Positions 12,601 to 23,060 of a stretch of DNA of 64,000 nt are shown here, in pieces. The first letter of the stretch is position 1. Each line of letters begins with the position of its first letter. Below the pieces are notes generated by a model. That model was not told where the DNA came from. It saw only the letters and a list, made by a program, of their open reading frames with translations, and ran no database searches. Source of the stretch: Acestrorhynchus altus (lineage: Eukaryota > Chordata > Actinopteri > Characiformes > Acestrorhynchidae). The stretch is from NCBI GenBank assembly GCA_034509495.1, contig CM067515.1:13979881-14043880 (forward strand), written 5' to 3'. The position numbers were made by a program, and so were the translations under genes.

Positions 12601-15600
12601 GACCCAGACGTGTTAGTGCAAGGGGAAAAAAATGCTGCTATGTTCAGCCACAAAATTAATGTTTTGCACATCATCATCACATTGTGACTTCACTGTGTTC
12701 TATGATATTATATATGAAATATAAAACTAAAGTCCTCATATGGGGACATTATTTTCTCAGAAACTACATCATGCAAAAAGCTAATTCTTTGCTTTTACAC
12801 TAATCAGGTGCAAATTAGCCCAAATAGCAAAGAGAAATAAAAAAAAAATGCATGCCATGTAAGAGTTCGGGTCTTAGGAGGTCAATAGTGATTCAGTGCT
12901 GAAATGATGGTACTTCAAATGTTTGACAGATAACCTGCACATATCCCGACTTAGCATTGATCAACATACCAGTTTGTATTTGGTAGTCATGTTAGCATTT
13001 ATGGATGACTTCTTAATTTGCATAGAATATAAACAAACAGACTGGGGGCAATAGATCAAAATCAAACTGGTCCACTATGACAGTTGACTGCAAAAATGTA
13101 CGACGGAAGTGCTAGAAAACTTGGCTGTTGTTGTAGGACCCCTTGTGGCAACACTAAGAATGCAGCTCACTCACATAGTGGCAAAAATGCATTGTGATAT
13201 TTGAGTGCAACTACATTTGAAACCCAGTCTGCAAAGCTCGAAGAATCTCCTTGTTTGAACAGTACAAGCATGAAGTACGCTTCGGGCCTTATGCTGAATA
13301 AGCAAGCAGGCTTAAAAGCATTCATGAAAGCTTGTTATGAGAAGGTAAGCTTCATTTGGCTTCACAAGATGTTTAAAAGAGAGCTCATACAAACCTTCAG
13401 AGACAGTTGGACACCACCAGTAGCCAGTGAAACGATCAAACTCCTCTTGAATCACAAAGGTGGCAACACCAGCTGACTTTGGGTCATCCTTAACATTATT
13501 CAAACCTGAAACAAGATCAAAATAAAGGCAACCTATAAGGACAGATTACACACCTTCAATAGTAACATCGTGCAGACAGCTGTACTGGTCACGGACATGT
13601 GGTAAATCACACTCACGATCAATTCAAATGACTTCTGTTTCCAATAGGAACTTCATTTGCATGACATTCAAGTTTGTCACATTTGGATGAGTGCGTGATG
13701 GCACAAGACACACAAGACACGAGATGCAACTCACCTTTATGACAGAAGGTCAACCTTCGCTCCTCTCCAGTTTCAACGTTGGTCATCCACAGGTCATTGT
13801 TGTTAATGAAGGCTATGTAGTTGGGGTCACCAGGACATATCTTGGGGTCCATGCGAATCCCTGAGCACTGAGTTTTAATCTCTACAGGCTTCATGGGTGC
13901 TGCCTGCTAAACAATACAGAATTTTTCAAGAAATGAGGACAGCTTCAAACTGCATGCTCTAATTTGCTTCAAATGGTAATTTGATATATGCCATAACAGG
14001 ATCACTTTTGGTTCCATAAAGAGAAATTGTGCAGAGAAATTTTTCAAGGTATAAAAAAACCCCACATGATGTTTTATGCAAACGGCTGTTCTTCTATTGT
14101 ATCATTCATTTAATTCACCTTTATTTTTAAGAGTGCAGTTTAACAAAACTGGAGAGGCTGGTTTCATTTGAAAGAATTGAGTTGGGAGGGGAGAAAGAAA
14201 TTGTGTTGACTCACAATGAAGCCATTATGTCCACCATCATGACAATAGAAAAGGCTGTTGCTAGCTTGAAAGAGGAAAAGGCCGCTTTGCGCATGATAGT
14301 CATAGGATGTGATGCCAAACACACCGAGCCGCTTCCTCTCACGAAGGAGCTCCTCCTCCCGGGAATACACACCGTGATGAGGAGTCGCCTGGAGAAGAGC
14401 ACAGTGGAGTGTAAAGGCGGTAACTGTGCTGACCATGTCAATGTTCATCCCATCCTACAGTTTTACTGTAACTAGCAGTAGTTTAATTCATGCCACCCCA
14501 GCAAGAAAACACTTTGGTTGGCCAAATGATGTACTGAAGCTGTAGCACATCATTCGGTTACTGTTAGCTGTGGACACTTCTGTAAAAAGACAGTGCAGCA
14601 AAAAATCTAATTTCCACAATTCTCAATTCACACCACATTAGGTATATATACAGTTAAAAATATCTTGAGCTGGGCTCAAAAGAAATTATTTTAGCCAAGA
14701 CTCATTTAAACTTAAAATATCATCAGTGATAGAGGTTCAGTACTTCCTAGTACATACAATTCCTCCAACAACAAAAAACACTTACTAGTCATACTGCCAC
14801 ATTAACCTATACTTTTATGTAATTGTGACTGGTCATATGTTACCATTGTTTTGCAAGAAATGTCATTCTGTCTTAATTATTACTCATTTTAAAAATATCT
14901 ATATATTTTTATAAGTTGAAATATTAATTCCAAATATTTAATTGCATTTTTACTAGCTAGAATTACACTGTACATATCTGGAATAATATTTTCTACAACT
15001 TTTATAAGAAGAATAATTTAAACAACAAATTGGATTTTTTTTTTTTACTTTTTTTAAATAAAAGAAAATTAAGATGAATATAAACTGAACTTAATACATC
15101 AAAAGTTAGAATTGCATTAAGAATGTCATGCTGGCAAGCTGATTATTAATTATAATATCAAGTCTGCATTACTATATCGCAATTTCAATTACAGTTTTCA
15201 TAGTATAATTCTACTTGAAACTAGAATACTGCATTACAGTGATTATAAAATTTTACAAAAAGAAATTGATCAATAAAGTCGTGCTGACTAGTTATACAGC
15301 CAGACTGACATATCCTTAGATCATTGGTGGCATATTAGGTAAAACATACTAAAGTAAAACATACTAGAGCCTATAGTACCCAGCACAAGCAAAACTTGTA
15401 ATAATAATAATAAATAAATAATAATATAAACATACTCAGACAATCATGCGATATCACCATGACCCTGCATTTCTATCACACAAGCAAATAAATACAAGAG
15501 CTCTTTTTCCATATAATTGGCAAATGTATATTTTACAATGTGCTGCCATATCTATAATGCATATTAATGTTTTCCAATTTACCTGAAAGTGATCCAACAT

Positions 15601-16136
15601 CTGCTTCCAAGACAAGACTAGAAGGGCTTCTTTCCTGATCTTCTTTGGAATTTCTGAGTACAGTAATGAGTTTTCCCTGCTTCCATAGGGCATACCTTAA
15701 CAGAAAAGAAAAAAAACATGATATGGCAACATCAGGGGGCCTATAAGCTAAAAATATTATATCACAATATTTACACAATATTAAAATCACAATATTTACA
15801 AAAATAAAATCATGTAATAATGAAAACAAAAAAATATTTTACCAAAACACATTCATAATCCTAATCCAGTAATGGATCACTGGTACAAATATGGGAAGTG
15901 GGAGAAGTATTACCAAGGTAGTACAGGCGATGAGAATGAGGGCCTGAATCATCATGTTTCTGTACAAACTGAAAGTCGTGGGGGGCCTTGTTAATTATCA
16001 TTCCGGAGTACTTCCGACTTCCATGGATGATTTCGCGTAACCCATCCCAAGAGTGCTTCTCCACAAAGAACTGGGAGGAAACATCTTCCATCTCCACAAC
16101 CTCGGTGCTGTCTGAAAGGTCATCTACTGCAGTCAT
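1610..16136 (-). CDS. dpp9: Dipeptidyl peptidase 9 (19 coding exons, complete)
   Basis: This gene encodes a cytosolic serine protease of family S9B that removes X-Pro or X-Ala dipeptides from N termini and restrains the NLRP1/CARD8 inflammasome in mammals (family knowledge). Exons in transcript order: 16136-15914, 15695-15583, 14388-14215, 13903-13735, 13505-13395, 12140-12012, 11294-11233, 9108-9008, 8921-8744, 7704-7545, 7445-7366, 7275-7123, 6285-6150, 6040-5895, 5212-5066, 4117-3965, 3771-3629, 2698-2587, 1702-1610. All have GT/AG boundaries and compatible phases, and they sum to 2,583 nt (860 aa plus stop); human DPP9 is 863 aa in the short form. The Glu pair that binds the substrate N terminus is Glu247-Glu248 (EEFDRFTG). 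The nucleophile is Ser727 in GWSYGG, with Asp805 in [10 protein letters not shown] and His837 in NERHSI. DPP9 rather than DPP8 is favoured by PHHGVYSREEEL, VNEGTKLVYFQGTKDTPLEH and FFHTNFLVSQLIRAGKPY. The acceptor at 13,903 could instead be 13,906, adding one codon. Confidence 0.96.
2045..2545. repeat. Conserved interspersed repeat of fish genomes
   Basis: The segment containing 'agctcatctgttgctacaca', 'gttggtggactgttctgagt' and 'gaaaggaggctaacaaagta' belongs to a well-conserved interspersed repeat I recognise from otophysan fish introns, probably a non-autonomous DNA element. It lies in the last dpp9 intron. No protein is encoded. Confidence 0.6.
2587..2698 (-). CDS. dpp9: dpp9 exon with the catalytic aspartate
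   Basis: A 112-nt exon between CACAG and CAG|GTTTGA encodes [20 protein letters not shown]. Asp805 in LDEN is the acid of the triad. The donor is slightly weak (GTTTGA), but phase and homology fix the boundary. Confidence 0.96.
2881..3600 (+). mobile_element. Tc1/mariner-like relic
   Basis: The start 'cactgcgtggacaaaaagga' is a degenerate Tc1-type terminus. Broken frames to its right resemble a Tc1-like transposase: a GGGILVWG-like block, then a Leu-Gln-Asn block near 'ggagcagaaaaggaccttct', then SPDFNPP and DLTNALLDEWAKH. Stops and frameshifts abound, so it is dead. It sits in the dpp9 intron between exons 3629-3771 and 2587-2698. Confidence 0.7.
3965..4117 (-). CDS. dpp9: dpp9 exon with the catalytic serine
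   Basis: The exon starts after TCTCAG and ends at AAG|GTAAGG, 153 nt in phase 0. It encodes GQVEIEDQVEGLQYV followed by SRVAIHGWSYGGFLSLMGL. The nucleophile codon TCT is at 4,021-4,019, residue 727 of the assembled protein. It lies on the nucleophile elbow of the alpha/beta-hydrolase domain. Confidence 0.97.
5221..5237 (-). repeat. Poly-C tract at a dpp9 3' splice site
   Basis: A run of about 13 G on the plus strand gives an uninterrupted C-run a few bases upstream of the TTTTCTGCAG acceptor of exon 5212-5066. It replaces part of the usual mixed polypyrimidine tract. Confidence 0.85.
6572..6617 (+). repeat. (GT)n microsatellite
   Basis: About 22 uninterrupted GT units lie in a dpp9 intron, roughly 290 bases upstream (in transcript sense) of exon 6285-6150. 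The transcript strand carries CA, not GU. Confidence 0.95.
8128..8290 (+). mobile_element. tRNA-derived SINE fragment
   Basis: 'tggttagaatgctgggttat', then 'gggttcaattctgc' (B-box-like), then 'ctaagctgggatatgtat' and 'ttacacattactgtgct' match the plan of a common tRNA-headed fish SINE. The copy is old and short. Confidence 0.55.
8412..8545 (+). repeat. hAT-type MITE fragment
   Basis: 'cagaggttcttaaccctttt' followed by 'tgtgacccccttttaggctc' and a C-run is the typical end of a 'noisy-terminus' hAT MITE. No matching right end was found, so it is a fragment. Confidence 0.4.
9490..11005 (+). mobile_element. Degenerate hAT (BED/ZBED-type) transposon
   Basis: Broken plus-strand frames show a BED zinc-finger-like block (LQIWQSMGYIIPNTTNMMQH), then TDGWTLWATQSTITT, which corresponds to the conserved T-DGWT-R block of hAT transposases. 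The right side ends with 'catcgttacacccc', a terminus common to fish hAT copies. Many stops mean it is not functional. It lies in the dpp9 intron upstream of exon 9108-9008. Confidence 0.65.
12443..12886. mobile_element. piggyBac-like MITE
   Basis: Inverted ends 'ttaacctcttaggacctggc' on the left and 'gttcgggtcttaggaggtca' on the right are near reverse complements, and the left end starts at TTAA, the piggyBac target. The internal 'tcctcatatggggacatt' is typical of this fish family. There is no ORF. The right TTAA has decayed to TCAA. Confidence 0.6.
15914..16136 (-). CDS. dpp9: dpp9 first coding exon and start codon
   Basis: The start is ATG at 16,136-16,134 (MTAVDDLSD). The exon probably begins at 16,152, after the acceptor TTCCTGTGCTCAG. 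If it is joined to the non-coding exon ending at 22,654, the upstream frame runs without any ATG to a TAA at 22,709-22,707, so this Met is the first in-frame start. The exon encodes the N-terminal arm and the start of the propeller (HSWDGLREIIHGSRKYSG, KAPHDFQFVQK) and ends at YYLG with a split Gly codon. Confidence 0.9.
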
Positions 16137-17081
16137 CTTGACAGCTGCTAAACTGAGCACAGGAACAAGTGTGTAGTAAACCCTTAGTAATGCTTTTACA
16201 AAACTGCAACTATTAAAGTACCTTTAATAGAAACTGGAGTACCTTTTCCAACTTCCTTCGGTTTCTTCTTCAAGTTTCACCCTTTTTACTCTATACATTA
16301 ACTGGCACACAAGCCTCCACTAGATCTGGCAAGCTGTAGAGGAGATGGAGGGGGACAGATCAAAACATGATGCAGCGTTTCAATTTCACAATGTACATTT
16401 TCACTATTTAAGCAATATATCATTTTGATTATGTTCTGAAAGCTTAACTAAACTTGTGTTTATGACAAAACTGTGCGACATTGACGGGCCAAGAAAAAAC
16501 CACCACCACCACCACTAACCTATATATCTTCATACAGATGTGTTTCCTTGTCGCAAAAGGTTGCACAAGTGCTTCGGTAACAGAATGTTACAAGACTGTA
16601 ATGTTAGTCAAGAGCTCTAATCAATGTAGAGTTCACATGGTTTGTAAACTGTTGTTGAATAAAAAAAAATAATACAATTTAAGAGTTGGATCTGGTTGCT
16701 TTTCTTTGCATATTAACATTGAATTATGCAAAATGTTAACCATCAACATTGAACAGCAGTTCATTGCCAATATCACCTAGCCATCAGGTCTCTATTAATG
16801 CCCCACCAAGTTTGCTATTACCAGACAAGGGTTAAGCCTAATCCTGGACTACAGAGCATTCTGAATGATGACTCTCCAGTTAAACTTAGTCTAGAACTAG
16901 GCTTAAACCCCATCTGGGAAACCAGCCTTAAATGTAAGGTAGGTTTGTGACGGTGAAGAAATGGGTTGAATTACACCAGAAGCCTTGGTAGCTCAGACAG
17001 CATATATAAAGAGCAGTTTATCCTGACCCAGCCAGAAAAGGAGAAGTGTTTCAACCCTGGCTGCTTTTGGAAAGAGAGACA

Positions 17082-18427
17082 TACACTCCCCTCCAAGAAG
17101 TATTGGAAACAGTGAAGCAGTTCAGCTTTTATTTCCAGGTATTTACATCTGGATCTGATGCACAGGTCAGAAGATATCACATTTTGTCCAAACCCACCCA
17201 TGTCTTGTGAACAAATGTACTGGAACATGTGACTGACAGGTGTGTTTTGCCCAGGTATGTCCTGTTACATTGATTATTCAAACAATAAACAGCACTAAAA
17301 GTCTGCGCTCAGTTTCAGATTGGGTTTTGCCTGTGCAGGCTGTGCTTTTATAGTTAGAGGAGTGAAAAGCAGAGAGCTGTCTATGGGTGAACAAGCAATT
17401 GCAAAGCTGAGAATGACGACTTTCATCTTCAGGACATTAGTGTATCGAGTTACTTATGACAAACAGGTAGATCAAGAAAAACAACAGCAGTTGATGACAA
17501 ACATTGTAAGAGCTGTAAAGAAAGACCCTAAAACACCTGTTAGTGACATCAGCAACAACCTAGAGGGCAGGAATGAAGATCTCAATCTACTGTTTGCAGA
17601 AGCGTTCATGAACAAAAGTACAGAGGCTTCACCAGAAGATGCAATGCAACTAATTAGCAAGAAGAGCAGGAAGACCAGGCTGGAATTTGCCAGGAAGTCC
17701 AGAGACAAGCCTCAGAAATTCAGTGACAATGTTTTATGGTGAGACAATGATAAACCTTTACCAATGTAATGAAAAGGCTAAAGTTCATGATCCTAAACAT
17801 ATGGGCTTTTCTGTAAAACACAATGGCGGTAATGTCATGGGTTGGGCTTGCATGGCTTCTTCTGGGAAGGTATCATTAATCTTCATTGATGAGGTCACAC
17901 GTGATGGTAGCAATGCAATGAGCTCATACGTCTACAGAAACATTATGTCTATCAATTTACAGAAAGATGCAACCAAGCTGATTAAGAGATCCTTCATCGC
18001 GCAGCATGATAATGTCTCAAACCATGCTGCCAAAACTACAGAGGGGTCGGAGGCAAGAAGTGACAGGTTTTAGACTGGCATAGTCAATATCCAGACTTAA
18101 ACCCTACAGAGCTGCAATTTACCTGCTAAAGAGGAGACTGAAGGGAGTCACCTCCAAAACAAACACCACCTGAAAGAGGCTGCAGTGAAAGCCTGGAAAA
18201 GCATCACAAAAGAGGAATGCAAAGTTTAGTGATGTCAACGTGTCACAGGCTTGATGTTATTGCAAGCAATGTATTTGCAGCTAAATATAAATTATTATTT
18301 ACTTTCATTTCTTTAAGTTTCTGTTCCTAATTTTATCTGTTATTTTTTGGTGTCAAACCCAAATATTTTAGTCTACAGCAACAACAGGATTGGCCTCACT
18401 GTTCCAATACTTGCGAAGGGGAGTGTA
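17082..18427 (+). mobile_element. Full-length but broken Tc1-like transposon
   Basis: Both terminal inverted repeats are visible: 'tacactcccctccaagaagt' at 17,082 and the complement of 'acttgcgaaggggagtgta' ending at 18,427, each with a TA. The element is about 1,346 bp. The transposase is in pieces: 17,320-17,742 holds a helical N-terminal part, and 17,687-18,073 in another frame holds the DDE region (MGWACMASSGKVSLIFIDEV, SSYVYRNIMSINLQKD). The expected D-N block is altered to HDNVSNHA. It sits inside the long first intron of dpp9, antisense to the gene. Confidence 0.9.
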
Positions 18428-18949
18428 TATCCCAAAAATCTCACATCATTTACTGACACACATCACAGATCTAACAAATAAATAAAGTGTATGTTTGCTG
18501 GTTGCTGTGGCATGATGAATATCACCACCACTAAGCTATTACATCATGTGGGCGACTGGGATCCAACTCCTATTCTGGGGGACTATGCTGCTCATCAGTT
18601 CAAATGACTGTGTGTAAATAAAAGTTTGTGAGATGTGTAGTTACTCTGCTTTGGTCTGGAAGAAGCATCAAAAGATCACCCCCAGCTGACAGTAAACTGG
18701 TTTGGATGGTCAGCATTAACCCAAGAACCACCAAGACACTGGTCTGCTATGAACGGGTTGTCATCGGAACACCGGGATCACTTCACATAGTCATAGACTA
18801 AGATGCTGTCATCCAAAAAAGAAGCCCTCTAAAAATCACCACTTTGACACTCAACTTAACTTGCAGAACAGACAAAGACAAAAAAAAAGTCAGCCACAAT
18901 GACCAGAGGTAAGTCTGAAAGGGTACAGATCACTACTGGGCATTCAAGC

Positions 18950-19195
18950 ACAGCCTGGTCTGGTTAGGGAACCAGGCTTCTGACTGGAAGATTGCTGGTT
19001 CAATTCCCTGCCTTTGAGCAAGGTATTGAAGTCCCAAGCTGCTTCCTGAGCGCTGTGGAAGAGTTATCTACTGCTCAGGGCATGTGTAATCATTAGTATG
19101 CAAATTCACTAGTGAGAATGTGTGTGATTCACTGTGTGTATGGAATGAATAAATTCCCTGTGTGCAAGCACAGTGACTCAATATACACAATTTTT
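18950..19195 (+). mobile_element. tRNA-derived SINE
   Basis: The head 'tggttagggaaccaggcttc' and B box 'ggttcaattccctgc' are followed by 'tttgagcaaggtattgaagt', 'gcgctgtgg' and 'aattcactagtgagaatgtg'. This is the layout of an abundant tRNA-headed SINE of otophysan fish. A partial second copy is at 29,672. Confidence 0.75.
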
Positions 19196-19868
19196 TAAAC
19201 ACGTGTTTACATTTGTTACTGGTTACAGTGAGAAATGTTACAGTATTTTCCATGCAACAACACTGGCAGTTATTTTCTTGACATAGCCTAATGGGGGGTT
19301 TGTATTTTGGAACGCAGCTCAACATGTGATTAGCTATCCCTCATCTCTTTTTTTGTATCTGTAAACCAAAGGATGGTATATTGCTTGCATTTTCTCTTAC
19401 ACTAGTCTATATTATGGCCAAGGAAAATCTACACTGTAAGCAGAACCCAAAAAAACATCAGGCTGAGACTCCACCAACATATTCTCTCAGGCCTGACCTG
19501 CTCTAATGTCTTAGCACAAATACTCCATAGACATGGGGAATGTTCAGCTTAGAGTCTCAATGAAATGGGGCCACAACACGGGGGCTGGAAATTGTGGTCA
19601 TATGATTAGCTACTGCACTAAATACACACCCTTAGCAAACTGATATCCTGAAGATAACAGTGTATGCATTACAATTTCCCTAACTGGCTACCCTACGAGA
19701 ACACAGAACAAATAATACACTTCATAATAACACAACACATAATTAACACTTAATGTACGTCCTCAAACACAATGTAACCCAGATACACACAGCCACACCC
19801 TCTCAAAACAAATAGCTAAAAAATATGGCAAGCCCTAACAGCCTAATGTCTCAACAGTGATACGAGCT

Positions 19869-20262
19869 AGGGCTGGACAATAGACAACAAAATCATATGC
19901 CGATATGGTTTAGCTGAAAGGCGATATTTGATACAATATGAAAAATACAAGGTGAAAAAAATGACACGGTATTTCAGTATTTTAACATACTGAAATCTGA
20001 TCTTCATTTTTCTTTATACCTGCCAAGTCTTGTGCCCCTCCATAGTGTGTACATGAGGGTGTGAATGGGGGCAGAGGGGAGCAGAGTAGAGGAGGAGCTA
20101 AGGGCAAGGGGCGGAGCAAAGAAAAGGAACAGAAAAAAAGGTTTGATATAAAAATAAAAAAAACTCGAAATAAACAATATCGCCTGAGCAATTAAATTAC
20201 AGTTATTACTGATACTCTTGTACCCCATTATCTATATAAATACTGATATATCACTCAGTCCT
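19869..20262. mobile_element. MITE of the 'agggctgg' family
   Basis: The left end 'agggctggacaat' and the right end 'atcactcagtcct' are imperfect inverted copies. The inside holds 'gaggaggagctaagggcaag' and 'aacaatatcgcctgagcaat', both also found in the copy at 56,181. It has no coding capacity. Confidence 0.6.
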
Positions 20263-20589
20263 ATTTTGAGCCAAATGTTAATAGCAAAATCTCAAACTCA
20301 AGATCTGTCGTGTACCTTTTCCAACCTGAAATCTTAATTTCTGATATTAAGTGTTACAGTCCACAAAGCCATTGTGAACACTGCTGATACATATTCTTAA
20401 ACCACTGAATTACAGTTGTATCTATTATTACATGTAGTTCAGAGTATATGTAGTAAATATTCACACTGTAGTTCTGACACTAATAAGTCCAAGTCCACAC
20501 AACTCTAAATACACTACTAGTTTAATTTTGATAGGTTGGAATTAAGCCATAATAAACAAGATGCCCTCGAGAAAATGCCGATAGTTCCG

Positions 20590-20905
20590 TCCTTATTTGG
20601 ACAGACAAGACGAACAGCCAATGAGAACGAGGACAATGCCGCGCTGAACCAATCACGTGGCTGAAACGGAGCCACAGTCACGCCATTTTGGTTGAGGCAC
20701 TCGGCAGTGGAGGCGTAGCAGTGGGTTAGCCCACGTGCTGATGTTTTGGTCACTGCAGGCGAGCGCAGCAGTGCACAAGCAGTGGGGGCGAAAGAAGACA
20801 CCGTTCCCGAAGACTCCTCCTCAAACGGACACAGTCCACGTCTCAAAAGACGAGGCAACAAGATAAGAAGTCGGTAGTGTGAGGCATGTTCCCATAAAGA
20901 CAGGC
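20590..20905 (-). promoter_or_regulatory. Promoter-like GC-rich island inside dpp9 intron 1
   Basis: About 300 bp of CpG-rich sequence carries two CCAAT boxes ('agccaatgag', 'aaccaatcacgtgg'), two CACGTG E-boxes and the exact YY1-like string 'cgccattttgg', ordered as in many TATA-less promoters. It is 1.7 kb downstream of the main dpp9 CpG island. It could be an alternative dpp9 promoter, a bidirectional one, or a regulatory piece of an old mobile element; the sequence alone does not decide. Confidence 0.45.
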
Positions 20906-21109
20906 ACACACGGATTGTTCACCCCCAGTGGCATCCTTTAGAGCCACCCAAACTAAGACTCACCACCCCAGACTACAGCTACCAGCCCACCACCCCTTCA
21001 TACTGCCCACATCACGAATGGGATTATGATGCAGTAAATGTCAGGATTAATCAGGTCATAAAACATCTCTCAGAGGGCTTTTCCTCAGCCTTACCTCAGA
21101 TTTGTGGCC

Positions 21110-21365
21110 ATGTCAGGAGACAGAATGAGCCTTAAAGTGTAACAGAAATAGAGATTTTATTTACTAGTTATAAATTTGTGGTCACATTTTCATTCACCTC
21201 AGATCACTAATCACAGTATTAACCTTAAAACAAGTTTTAAAATATATCACTTTAGATGGAATGAACATAAAATAGGACTAACTTTTAAATTAATCTCATT
21301 TTTTGAGACGCACTACTATATCGTGAATTATATCGAACTTCCCCCACATTGCTCAGCCCTAGGTG
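21110..21365. repeat. Fragment related to the 'agggctgg' MITE family
   Basis: The sequence ends in 'cattgctcagccctaggtgc', the reverse complement of the family terminus, preceded by 'ctactatatcgtgaattata'. No left terminus was recognised. Confidence 0.35.
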
Positions 21366-21850
21366 CAATAGGCATTTAAAATACTGACAATTTCAGGTCT
21401 CCAAAATATAAACCAGAATACTGTTGACTAGAAACAATATGTGAAACTATATCTAGAATTCCAGTGTAGAATTAGGATGAAATCACATCACAATTACATT
21501 AGGGAAGTGTGGTCCTCACTATATGACTAGAGAGAACAGCTTTACAAATCTGTAGATCTGATGATTATGGCCAGGAATTCCAGAGCTGATATCTGTAATT
21601 ACAAGTCTGACTACAAACAAATTCATTCCAAAAAGCTTGAACTGGGAATTCTCTGCCTGGCCATTATTCCCTTGGTCGATACTGGCATTTCATAAGTAAT
21701 CTGGTGCTGAAGACATGACCTATGAAGATACACCTTTATTATCAGTGTGACCGACTGGCTCAAAACACACTGAATGCAAAAACACTAAATGCACTCTATT
21801 TATACTACGCTGACGCTCCCAGTCTGCATACTATGAAGTGAAAGCACAGT

Positions 21851-22045
21851 TGGACCAGTGTGAACCAGTGTGGATCGGTGTGGAGTGTGAACCAGTATGA
21901 ACCAGTGTGCATCATTGTGACTTAGTGTGAAACGGTGTGCATCGGCGTGAATCAATGTGGATCAGTGTGAATCCTAGTGAATCAGCGTGAACAAGTGCGC
22001 ATCATTATGAATCAGTGTGCATCATAATGAACCACTGTGCATCAC
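21851..22045 (+). repeat. 10-bp tandem repeat (about 19 units)
   Basis: The unit is approximately 'tgaaccagtg' / 'tgaatcagtg' / 'tgcatcattg', each about 10 bp with GTG recurring in register. It abuts the left edge of the dpp9 CpG island. One turn of the double helix per unit would put the repeated motif on one face. Confidence 0.85.
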
Positions 22046-22069
22046 AGGAAGCTGCAAAACCTGTATTAC

Positions 22070-23060
22070 AGGCGCTGACGAGGCAGACAGGCCGGCCGGC
22101 CGGCGCTGGGCTCGTCTATATTGAAGACTGAGCGGCTTTATTAGAGCCAACAAAAGCGCTTCTGTCCAACGACACGACCTGCGCTAAGCTAACGAGCTAA
22201 CAGAGAAACACTGCCCTCTCAGCGTTTCAGAACAACGAGAACGAGGCTTAAACACACACACACACACTTCTGTTAGCTACATTAGACAGATGAGGGCTGT
22301 ATTCAGAGCAGCAGAGCTGAAGTGAGTGTTTGAACGGAGCAGCCGGTTACGGCTCTGCTCTACTGTAACAGAAAGAGAGAGAGAGTGTGTGTATGTGTAT
22401 GTGTGTGTGTGTGTGTGCGTGCGGCTCGGTGTGTTAGCCGCAGAGCTAACCCAGCAGCTCGGTTCGGTCGTCGCTGTGTCGTTAAAATGCAGCAGCGCCC
22501 CGCTGTAACAGACACCGGCTGCGGATAAAGCAGTCCGCCCAGCAGGGCAGCAGGGCCGGCCGGATGCAGGCAGCCGCGGACGCTGCCGGGGCGAGCCGCT
22601 CTGTTGTCGCCCTGCTGGAGGAGAAGCGGCCGGATAAACACAGCGGTACTCACAGGTCCACCGTTACGGAGCGTCTCACCGGTCGACTGACTGGCTGGCT
22701 GGCTGTTTAGGCGGCGGTGCGGGCAGAAGCGCTCTCCATAACCGCGAGCAACACAAAGCGACAGTCAGCAGCTGCTCACGAAAACAGGAACGACTTCACC
22801 GACATGCTCGGTTCCGGGCGGAGGGCTTTACGACACTGCACTTCCGCTGCGCGGGACTCTCGGACCTCAGCGGGACACCGCCGTCAGGCCAAGACCGCCC
22901 GCTTCCCCCGGGACAAAACCGGTGCCGGAACGCTTCTGTTTTATCCGGGTTTTGTTGACTCTCGTTTTTGTGACGTCGGTGTCCAGCGTGACCCCCCCCC
23001 CCAAACCCCTTCCCCCACGACCCCCTTCTTCTCAGGACCCGCCCCGCTCTGACCCCACCT
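22070..23060 (-). promoter_or_regulatory. CpG island, probable dpp9 promoter
   Basis: About 1 kb of clearly GC- and CpG-rich DNA (ggccggccggccggcgc at the left edge, dense CG through 22,950) stands out from AT-rich surroundings. It contains the putative dpp9 first exon. The rightmost part turns into C-rich runs. No canonical TATA box is visible, as expected for a housekeeping promoter. Confidence 0.7.
22654..22720 (-). other. dpp9: dpp9 non-coding 5' exon (donor end)
   Basis: On the minus strand a strong donor, GGACCT|GTGAGTACC, lies at 22,653 inside the CpG island. It is the best splice partner for the acceptor at 16,152. The exon has an in-frame TAA at 22,709-22,707 and is therefore untranslated. 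The transcription start is not defined; the right end given is only where I stop seeing support. A weaker second donor, CCG|GTGAGA, lies near 22,678. Confidence 0.55.

Noticed and set aside
16134..16160. Upstream ATG at 16,160 (MLSLAAVKM) as dpp9 start
   Set aside because: It overlaps the polypyrimidine/acceptor sequence GTGCTCAG that ends at 16,153, so it is probably intronic; the ATG at 16,136 is the first in the spliced frame.
17320..18073. Two overlapping ORFs as a novel two-exon gene
   Set aside because: They are frameshifted parts of one Tc1 transposase between inverted repeats.
20517..20909. 130-codon minus-strand ORF in the intronic island
   Set aside because: No homology recognised and no Kozak or splice support; the island is better explained as promoter-like DNA.
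22717..23052. 111-codon plus-strand ORF in the CpG island as a divergent gene
   Set aside because: Low-complexity, proline/arginine-rich translation expected from CpG-island DNA; no recognisable domain and no splice continuation seen.
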